A stretch of 64,000 bases of DNA from Actinomycetes bacterium (GTDB taxonomy: Bacteria > Actinomycetota > Acidimicrobiia > Acidimicrobiales > RAAP-2), in the NCBI GenBank assembly GCA_021791895.1, contig JAJYVS010000001.1:1-64000 (forward strand), in the 5' to 3' direction. The translations under genes were made by a program, and so were the position numbers. Of this stretch, positions 63,729-64,000 are shown piece by piece (the first letter of the stretch is position 1; every line of letters starts with the position of its first letter). The notes under the pieces are model-generated. The model searched no databases, was not told the DNA's origin, and saw only the letters and a program-made list of their open reading frames with translations.

Positions 63729-64000
63729 ATGGGGGCGCTGGTCGGCGGGCGCCCGGTGGTGCTCGCCGGTGGCGTCCTCGCCGGATCGGCGCCCCGGGTC
63801 AGACGACTGCGGGAGCTCGGTGCCGAGCGGGTGCTGGTGGTGGCGGGGTCGGTGGGCACCGGGGAGCTTCCCTCGCCCGAGGATGCCGAGTGGGTGGTGA
63901 CCGACCTCCCCGGCGGCGACATCGTGGCCACGCTCCGGGCCGAGGAGGCGATGCTGGCCGATCCGCCCACCGAGGTGCTCGACGCCCTCGACGCCTTCGA
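63729..64000 (+). CDS. Unrecognised protein, N-terminus only (runs off right edge)
   Basis: A frame opens at ATG 63729 after an in-frame TAG and stays open to the window end (about 90 residues). It begins GRPVVLAGGVLAGSAPRVRR and continues LRELGAERVLVVAGSVGTG, a Rossmann-like beta-alpha-beta pattern such as precedes ATP-grasp domains. That resemblance is weak. A TAGCGT -10-like hexamer lies about 40 bases upstream. The codon pattern is like its neighbours, so it is probably a real gene. Confidence 0.55.
   Translation, partial: MGALVGGRPVVLAGGVLAGSAPRVRRLRELGAERVLVVAGSVGTGELPSPEDAEWVVTDLPGGDIVATLRAEEAMLADPPTEVLDALDAF

Overview
The window is very GC-rich DNA from an actinobacterium. The markers are a WhiB regulator, a DUF2469 protein, an Rv2927c-like coiled-coil protein, a stand-alone KH protein after rpsP, a GTP-type PEP carboxykinase, a mycothiol-type DinB-superfamily protein, and frequent GTG/TTG starts joined by GTGA or TTGA overlaps. 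The gene set looks most like the Acidimicrobiia side of the phylum; that placement is inference. No rRNA, tRNA or CRISPR was seen. One RNA gene, RNase P RNA (rnpB), is clear.

Region 1 (1-25.4 kb) is the conserved ribosome/SRP/lipid/DNA-repair block, almost all on the minus strand. In transcription order it runs fakA-like, recG, a methyltransferase, rsmD, coaD, an Rv2927c-like gene, DUF177, rpmF, plsX, then acpP, rnc, mutM, smc, ftsY, ffh, rpsP, khpA, rimM, trmD, rplS and DUF2469. A cassette of an FTR1-type iron permease (with an IdeR-like iron box), a TetR regulator and a frameshifted methyltransferase sits between plsX and acpP. The left edge is the start of an IS1182-like transposase next to DUF2469, and lepB and rnhB are absent from their usual place. 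rpmB, thiL and the PEPCK gene follow on the right.

Region 2 (25.4-33.7 kb) opens with the most system-like unit: an active clpP divergent from an XRE regulator that is translationally coupled to a ClpP-like protein lacking the catalytic Ser and His. Both sides share a TGAGAT-type dyad and look leaderless. After it come metabolic genes: an EthD-like protein, an MFS protein, an AsnC ligand-binding protein, an alpha-methylacyl-CoA racemase, galactokinase, trpD and an acyl-CoA dehydrogenase.

Region 3 (33.7-47.5 kb) holds whiB with a good promoter, a Fur/PerR-rubrerythrin-DUF3501 peroxide-defence operon, a decayed phosphotransferase, a Nudix hydrolase, a tightly coupled glpD-alkylDHAP synthase-like-glpK operon, an xseA-xseB-MBL-FAD reductase operon, a 2-hydroxyacid dehydrogenase and a PhnZ-like HD protein.

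Region 4 (47.5-56.4 kb) starts with rnpB and then becomes a tract of imports and decay. It holds an SRPBCC gene with two in-frame stops, a second Fur gene divergent from katG, an Nramp transporter with three frame breaks, two GNAT acetyltransferases, and a RIO kinase with a frameshift and a changed catalytic Asp. Two small ORFs with strong ribosome-binding sites lie here. katG carries a TTA codon, which is rare in such GC-rich DNA.

Region 5 (56.4-64 kb) is ordinary accessory metabolism: a TIGR03086-type protein, a coupled beta-protein/cupin pair, a GNAT, an SDR, an MFS transporter, an alpha/beta hydrolase, a PatB/MalY-type C-S lyase, and an unrecognised gene running off the right edge.
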